From the NCBI GenBank assembly GCA_026417815.1, contig JAOACN010000655.1:1-9000 (forward strand): 9,000 bases of DNA, in the 5' to 3' direction. This document shows, one piece after another, positions 5,421 to 9,000 of this stretch. The notes under the pieces were generated by a model. That model did no database searches, was not told the origin of the DNA, and saw only the letters and a list, made by a program, of their open reading frames with translations. The position numbers and the translations under genes are program-made. This DNA is from Chloroflexaceae bacterium (GTDB lineage: Bacteria; Chloroflexota; Chloroflexia; Chloroflexales; Chloroflexaceae). Each line of letters begins with the position of its first letter. Within the stretch, counting starts at the first letter, position 1.

Positions 5421-6152
5421 ATGCGGGGCCTGAAGCTGGTCCTGGCCCCCGAGCGGATCCCCCACGGCGCCCTGCGCCTGAACCAGGGCGCCTGGATCAT
5501 CATGTACGGTCTGGTGGCCCTGGGCCTGGGGCTGTTCGCGCTCACGTTCTGGTTCGCCGTGGCGCGACCGGTCAAGGTGCTGCCACGCATCGCGCCGCTG
5601 CCCGCCTTCGCCCTGGAGGATCAGTACGGTCTGCCCATCAATTCGAATGACCTGCTGGGGCGGACGGTGTTCATTAATTTTTCCTACACCCGTTGCGGTG
5701 AGGACTGCGCCGCGCAACGCGAGCAACTTGTGGCCCTGCGCGAGCAACTGCGCGCCGCGGGCCGCCTGGGAAGCGAAGTGCTCTTGCTGACGATCAGTTT
5801 TGACCCCGAGCGCGACACCCGCGAGGCGCTCCAGACCTACGCGGCCCAACTGGGCGCTGATCGGCGCTCCTGGCGCTTTGCCACGGGTGATCCCGTCGAG
5901 TTGAAGGCGCTTATCGGGGGCGAACTGGGCTTCTACTACGGCCAGCCGGATGCGAATGGGACGATCAAGCACGATCAACGGGTGATCCTGGTGGACAGCA
6001 ACGGTATGATCCGGGCCAGGTACGCTGGCGAGCGGCTCCACGTGCAAACCTTTCTGCGCGACATCGAACTGGTGCGCCAGGAACTGGGCAGTAGTGGCCT
6101 GATGCGCCAGGTGTACGAAGCCTCGCACCTGTTTCTGTGCTACCCCGATTAG
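5421..6152 (+). CDS. SCO1/SenC/PrrC family copper chaperone for cytochrome oxidase
   Basis: A 243-residue protein with a single N-terminal membrane segment (about residues 24-47) and a thioredoxin-like domain facing outward. SCO proteins bind copper and load or reduce the CuA site of oxidase subunit II. The copper ligands are visible: the CxxxC pair C92/C96 in FSYTRCGEDCAAQ, and H184 in IKHDQRVILVDSNG. The Pro that usually follows the first Cys is Gly here. SFDPERD (126-132) and the ending FLRDIELVRQEL are family-typical. A further Cys lies at 240. No Shine-Dalgarno sequence is clear before ATG 5421. The next in-frame ATG (residue 28) would cut into the membrane segment and has no better site, so 5421 is kept. 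It stands 234 nt upstream of the oxidase operon on the same strand, which fits a role in assembling that oxidase. Confidence 0.9.
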   Translation: MRGLKLVLAPERIPHGALRLNQGAWIIMYGLVALGLGLFALTFWFAVARPVKVLPRIAPLPAFALEDQYGLPINSNDLLGRTVFINFSYTRCGEDCAAQREQLVALREQLRAAGRLGSEVLLLTISFDPERDTREALQTYAAQLGADRRSWRFATGDPVELKALIGGELGFYYGQPDANGTIKHDQRVILVDSNGMIRARYAGERLHVQTFLRDIELVRQELGSSGLMRQVYEASHLFLCYPD

Positions 6153-6161
6153 GAGTCTTAG

Positions 6162-6230
6162 CGGATACCCCGGGTATCCGCTGACGGTCTGGGAGGGCTT
6201 CGCCTCCCCGCAGGCAGGGGCCGGGGGAAA
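6162..6230. repeat. Composite palindrome module, copy B (families III and IV)
   Basis: Starting 9 nt after the SCO stop codon: a perfect palindrome CGGATACCCCGGGTATCCG (6162-6180, extending one more pair on each side), then after 7 nt a hairpin TCTGGGAGGGC-TTC-GCC (6188-6209, imperfect right arm), then CCCC-GCAGGCA-GGGGCCG. Order and spacings match the module at 4128-4203. The 16-mer CCTCCCCGCAGGCAGG at 6203-6218 occurs again at 6291-6306. Confidence 0.75.
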
Positions 6231-6242
6231 CCCGGTTTCCCT
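6224..6242. repeat. Family I palindrome
   Basis: GGGGAAACCCGGTTTCCCT is the same 19-mer as the copy at 688-706 except for the last base, leaving 8-bp arms around a central C. It directly adjoins the preceding family III/IV module, so different repeat families are stacked in this 234-nt gap. Confidence 0.7.
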
Positions 6243-6267
6243 CGCCGGGCAAGGAACGAGGGCTCCC

Positions 6268-6286
6268 GGGAGGGCTTTGCTCTCCC
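6268..6286. repeat. Family IV hairpin
   Basis: GGGAGGGC-TTT-GCTCTCCC forms an 8-bp stem with one G-T pair and a 3-nt loop. It belongs to the same GGGAGG-type hairpins as those at 4154-4178, 6188-6209 and 6302-6346. Confidence 0.5.
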
Positions 6287-6301
6287 CGACCCTCCCCGCA
6301 G

Positions 6302-6346
6302 GCAGGAGGGTTCCAGGGAGGCTGCGCCTCCCTGGAACCCTCCTGC
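6302..6346. repeat. Perfect 21-bp hairpin ahead of the oxidase operon
   Basis: The left arm (6302-6322) and the right arm (6326-6346) are perfect reverse complements over 21 bp, separated by TGC. Its inner part, GGGAGGC-TGC-GCCTCCC, is the family IV core. It ends 18 nt before the AGAGAGGAG ribosome site of the subunit IIa gene. No T-run follows, so termination is unlikely. It would be a very stable 5' RNA structure, or a processing site between the SCO and oxidase transcripts. It could also form a DNA cruciform. Confidence 0.8.
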
Positions 6347-6386
6347 AGAGGGCTATGGTGAACTAGAGAGGAGCGCACCGACATCC

Positions 6387-6581
6387 ATGGCAACGCAAAA
6401 CACGCCTGATCGCGAGCGCTGGGCCCAGGCGCGGCCCGCCAGTGAAGAGGACGATCACGAGAGCCACGAACCGCCACGGGGCGCGTTGCTGATCATCTGT
6501 GGCTATCTGGTGCTGATCGTCGGCCTGTGGTTGCAGGTGTATCTGCAACTGTTGAGCAATGGAGGGATCATCCAGCCATGA
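6387..6581 (+). CDS. cbaD: ba3-type cytochrome c oxidase subunit IIa
   Basis: A 64-residue protein with one membrane helix (about residues 34-54). The segment PPRGALLIICGYLVLIVGLW followed by LQVYLQLLSNGG matches the pattern of Thermus subunit IIa (PKGAL, a hydrophobic helix, WLGVY, then a short tail). In Thermus that protein is 34 residues and replaces a helix that other subunit II proteins carry. Here it has an extra N-terminal, charged extension of about 30 residues (EEDDHESHE). The ribosome site AGAGAGGAG ends 13 nt before the ATG, which is long, but no alternative start is in frame. The stop overlaps the next gene's start (ATGA), so translation is probably coupled. Assignment rests on the short pattern plus its position before subunits II and I. 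Confidence 0.82.
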   Translation: MATQNTPDRERWAQARPASEEDDHESHEPPRGALLIICGYLVLIVGLWLQVYLQLLSNGGIIQP

Positions 6582-7069
6582 TACTGAGGAATCCCCAGAA
6601 GTTTATGGGCTACCTGTTCGAGGTGGCCTGGATCTTACCCAGCGTTGCCATTCCCGTTGCGGTAATTACAGCGGTCGTGATTACCGCCTTCGCCGTCGGG
6701 TTGCGCGTGCCCGACGTCGCCGGGCGCATCGAGCCAAAGGCCATCGCCGTCACCGAGCCCTTTGACGAGCCTGGTCTGCGCGAACTGGCGCCGGGCAAGT
6801 ACCAGGCAGCGATGATCGCCCAGGTCTTCCTCTTCACGCCAAACGAGATCGAAGTGCCCGCCGGGTCCGAGGTGACCTTCGTGCTTACCAGTCGCGATGT
6901 CATTCACGGGTTCAAGATTGTCGGCACGTCGGTCAATATGATGGTCGTGCCTGGCCAGATCTCCAAACTGACCGTGCGCTTCGACCAGCCCGGCGAGTAC
7001 CTGATTGTCTGTCACGAGTACTGCGGCAGCGGCCATCACGTAATGTCAGGCAAGGTGATTGTGCGTTAG
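6578..7069 (+). CDS. cbaB: ba3-type cytochrome c oxidase subunit II (CuA subunit)
   Basis: A 163-residue protein with one N-terminal membrane helix (about residues 18-42) and a CuA cupredoxin domain outside the membrane. It accepts electrons from cytochrome c or a copper protein and passes them to subunit I. CuA ligands are all present: H110 in VIHGFKI, then C145, C149, H153 and M156 in CHEYCGSGHHVM, with E147 giving the backbone ligand (Gln in Thermus). A single helix and a length close to 165 residues are typical of the ba3 (B) class; aa3 subunit II is longer with two helices. ATG 6578 overlaps the preceding stop. GGAGGG lies 11 nt upstream. A longer reading from 6527 would overlap the IIa gene by 55 nt and is not needed. 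Confidence 0.95.
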   Translation: MILRNPQKFMGYLFEVAWILPSVAIPVAVITAVVITAFAVGLRVPDVAGRIEPKAIAVTEPFDEPGLRELAPGKYQAAMIAQVFLFTPNEIEVPAGSEVTFVLTSRDVIHGFKIVGTSVNMMVVPGQISKLTVRFDQPGEYLIVCHEYCGSGHHVMSGKVIVR

Positions 7070-7116
7070 CCCGCCGGCAGCGGCGCTCCGACGCACCGTG
7101 AGCAAGAGGTTTCATC

Positions 7117-8799
7117 ATGGCTGTGATTGCTCGACCACGCGCCGCGGCGCGTGTGGATGTTGCCGATCGATTTGCCACCGAGAACCGCGTTGCCGGTCTC
7201 AACATTCTGGTGGCCTTTCTGGCCCTGGGCCTGGGCGGGCTGATGGGTGTACTGCAGGTGTTACAGTACAACGGTATTGATCTGTACAAACCGATCAAGG
7301 CGATCCTCCCCGGTGGCTACTACCAGGGCCTGACCCTCCACGGCGTGCTCAACGTGCTGGTGTTTACCACGTTCTATATCATCGGGTTTTTGACCTTTGT
7401 GACGGCGCGTTCCTTCGACCGTCCCCTGGTCAACCGTGGGCTGGCCTGGTTTACCTTCTACTTTATGACCGCCGGCCTGCTCATCGCGGCCGTGCCGATC
7501 CTGCTGAACCAGGCCACGGTGATGTTCACCTTCTATCCCCCGCTGAAGGCCAACGGCTTCTTCTACCTCGGTCTGACGATCGTGGTGGTGGGGACGTATT
7601 TTCTCCTGGCGAACCAGGTGATGACCCTGCGGGCCTGGCGCCGGGATAATCCGGGCGCGAAGATCCCCCTGGCAGCGTTTATGTCAATTGTCACGATGAC
7701 GATGTGGGTGATTGCCACCTTCGGCATTGCGGTCGAGATGCTGGTGCTGCTGCTGCCGTGGGCCTTCGGTCTGACCCCGGGCACCGATCCCCTGCTGGCG
7801 CGCACCCTGTTCTGGTTCACCGGCCATCCGATTGTGTACTTCTGGCTCCTGCCGGCGTACATCTCCTGGTACACCATCGTTCCAAAACTGGCAGGCGGCA
7901 AGCTCTTCAGCGAGCCGATGGCTCGCGTCTCGTTCTTGCTCTTCCTGGTGCTCTCGGTGCCGATCGGCCTGCACCACCAGTATACCGACCCTGGCATTTC
8001 GCAGATCTGGAAACTGGTCCACTTTATTTTCACGGTTGGCGTCTTTTTCCCCAGCCTGCTGACCTTCTTCAACGTGGTCGCCTCGCTGGAACACGCCGGG
8101 CGCAGCCGGGGCGGCAAGGGCTGGCTGGCCTGGATCTTCGCCCTGCCCTGGAACGAGCCGGCCTTTGTCACCCAGGTCTTCGCCATGCTGCTCTTTGCCT
8201 TCGGCGGGGCCAGCGGGGTGATCAATGCCAGCTATAACCTGAACCTGGTGGTGCACAACACCGCATGGATCTCCGGACACTTCCACCTGACCGTCGGCTC
8301 GGCCGTGGCCCTGACCTTCATGGGTTTGACCTACTGGCTTCTGCCGTACCTGGCTGGCCGGGCGCTGTGGAGCAGGGGCCTGGGTCTGGCTCAGGCCTGG
8401 CTCTGGATCATCGGAATGATCTCCTTCTCGCACTTCATGCACATGCTGGGCCTCGCAGGGATGCCCCGGCGCACGATGATCGGCTCCGCCCCCTACGTGT
8501 TGCCTGAGTGGGAACGCCTGCTCCCCTTCACTATGATTGGCGGGCTGCTGATGTTCGCCAGCGCCCTCTGCTTCCTGGTCAACGTGCTGATGACGCTCAC
8601 GGCTGGCAAGCGCCTGGAACCGGGGCCGGTGACCTTCGCCCGGGCCCTCTCCGGGCCCGAGGATGTGCCGGTCTTCCTCGACCGCCTGACGCCCTGGGTG
8701 CTCAGTGCGATCGTGCTGGTGGCGATCAACTATGGCCCGACGCTGTACTTCCTCGCCACCACCGGGCGTTTCAATATCCCGGGGCTGACACCCTGGTAA
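7117..8799 (+). CDS. cbaA: ba3-type cytochrome c oxidase subunit I
   Basis: A 560-residue polytopic membrane protein, close to the Thermus ba3 subunit I (about 562). It reduces O2 to water at a haem a3-CuB site and pumps protons. Ligands are in register with Thermus, offset by 3-4 residues: H75 (LTLHGVLN) and H390 for low-spin haem b; H388 for haem a3 (WISGHFHLT); CuB ligands H237 (FTGHPIVYFWLLP), H286 and H287 (GLHHQYTD). Y241 would form the His-Tyr cross-link. About 13 membrane segments can be traced. GHPIVYFWLLPAY lacks the aa3-type K-channel context, which fits the B class. ATG 7117 has AGAGGT six bases upstream. It follows the subunit II gene by 47 nt and ends the operon, with a terminator-like repeat 31 nt after the stop. 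Confidence 0.97.
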   Translation: MAVIARPRAAARVDVADRFATENRVAGLNILVAFLALGLGGLMGVLQVLQYNGIDLYKPIKAILPGGYYQGLTLHGVLNVLVFTTFYIIGFLTFVTARSFDRPLVNRGLAWFTFYFMTAGLLIAAVPILLNQATVMFTFYPPLKANGFFYLGLTIVVVGTYFLLANQVMTLRAWRRDNPGAKIPLAAFMSIVTMTMWVIATFGIAVEMLVLLLPWAFGLTPGTDPLLARTLFWFTGHPIVYFWLLPAYISWYTIVPKLAGGKLFSEPMARVSFLLFLVLSVPIGLHHQYTDPGISQIWKLVHFIFTVGVFFPSLLTFFNVVASLEHAGRSRGGKGWLAWIFALPWNEPAFVTQVFAMLLFAFGGASGVINASYNLNLVVHNTAWISGHFHLTVGSAVALTFMGLTYWLLPYLAGRALWSRGLGLAQAWLWIIGMISFSHFMHMLGLAGMPRRTMIGSAPYVLPEWERLLPFTMIGGLLMFASALCFLVNVLMTLTAGKRLEPGPVTFARALSGPEDVPVFLDRLTPWVLSAIVLVAINYGPTLYFLATTGRFNIPGLTPW

Positions 8800-8830
8800 T
8801 GCTCGATCATCCGCGATAATGGCCGGTTGG

Positions 8831-8867
8831 AGGGGTATGGGGAAACCTGGTTTCCCCATACCCTTTT
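8831..8867 (+). terminator. Terminator-like hairpin built on a family I palindrome
   Basis: The family I core GGGGAAACCTGGTTTCCCC (8839-8857) is extended outward by TAT/ATA, GGG/CCC and further pairs with two G-T wobbles, giving a stem of about 17 bp around a single central T. In RNA the inner bases would open to form a loop. TTTT (8864-8867) follows the core stem. The position 31 nt after the subunit I stop fits an intrinsic terminator for the oxidase operon. This is the only family I copy here with a T-run. Confidence 0.6.
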
Positions 8868-8994
8868 GAGAAAGGCCAGGCACGGGCCGGCCCGCGCTCG
8901 CGCCCTCGGCTAACCCCGCAACCGGCGGCGTATCTTGTAGCGAACGCAAGCGGTACATAGGGTGGATCACACTCACTACAGGGAGGTGAACCCT
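8868..8994. other. Gap between the oxidase terminator and the next gene
   Basis: It is GC-rich to about 8930, then a less GC-rich stretch (TATCTTGTAG, TACATAG) leads into the ribosome site. TACATA at 8954-8959 could be a -10, but no -35 at a suitable distance is convincing. No gene or repeat family member was seen in it. Confidence 0.4.
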
Positions 8995-9000
8995 ATGCGC
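8995..9000 (+). CDS. Start of a further gene (two codons, runs off the right edge)
   Basis: ATG CGC at the window edge is preceded by GGGAGGTGA (8981-8989), the strongest Shine-Dalgarno sequence in the window, ending 5 nt before the ATG. Nothing can be said about the product. It lies beyond the probable terminator of the oxidase operon, so it is likely a separate unit. Confidence 0.55.

Noticed and set aside
6527..6577. Upstream start for oxidase subunit II
   Set aside because: It would overlap the subunit IIa gene by 55 nt. The ATGA overlap at 6578 is the usual coupled arrangement and gives the expected length.
7684..8976. Minus-strand open frame of 430 codons opposite oxidase subunit I
   Set aside because: The composition is Gln/Gly/His-rich and without domains. 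Subunit I on the plus strand has every ligand residue.

Overview
The window is GC-rich bacterial DNA. It most resembles a filamentous Chloroflexi (Chloroflexia, Roseiflexus/Chloroflexus-like). The grounds are the set of protein families, the ba3-type haem-copper oxidase, the use of GTG/ATG starts with purine-rich ribosome sites, and intergenic gaps crowded with short GC-rich palindromes. No rRNA gene or other taxonomic marker is present, so this assignment is inferred.

Layout. At the left edge, the N-terminal 197 residues of a SelB-type translation factor run on the minus strand (591 to 1). It is divergent from a plus-strand series: RNase PH (805-1518), a five-repeat TPR protein with an unassigned C-terminal domain (1599-2831), a divergent UvdE/UvsE-like TIM-barrel protein (3183-4118), a membrane-anchored cyclophilin-type prolyl isomerase (4292-5107), a SCO1/SenC copper chaperone (5421-6152), and the three genes of a ba3-type cytochrome c oxidase: subunit IIa (6387-6581), subunit II with CuA (6578-7069) and subunit I (7117-8799). 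A well-formed ribosome site and the first two codons of another gene lie at 8995-9000.

How the genes work together. The right half is a respiratory module. SCO delivers copper to the CuA centre of subunit II, and subunits I, II and IIa form the oxidase. All known ligand residues for CuA, haem b, haem a3 and CuB can be found at family-typical spacing. The left half is unlinked housekeeping: selenocysteine decoding, RNA 3'-end maturation, possible DNA repair and extracytoplasmic protein folding.

The most unusual content is in the spacers. At least four families of short inverted repeats occur there and, in this window, not inside the genes. Family I is the 19-mer GGGGAAACCNGGTTTCCCC and variants, with about seven copies. 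Two pairs of it form a bipartite element of 87-89 bp with conserved internal motifs. Family II is CGCAACC-N5-GGTTGCG (three copies, 19 nt). Family III is CGGATANCCNGGGTATCCG (two copies, 19 nt), each starting exactly 9 nt after a stop codon. Family IV is hairpins built on GGGAGG(G)C-loop-GCC(C)TCCC, including one with perfect 21-bp arms just ahead of the oxidase operon. A base-paired covariation in one family I copy and the terminator-like setting of another suggest that the structure matters, not only the sequence. Several repeat families sharing a 19-nt odd-palindrome layout are the best candidate here for something undescribed.
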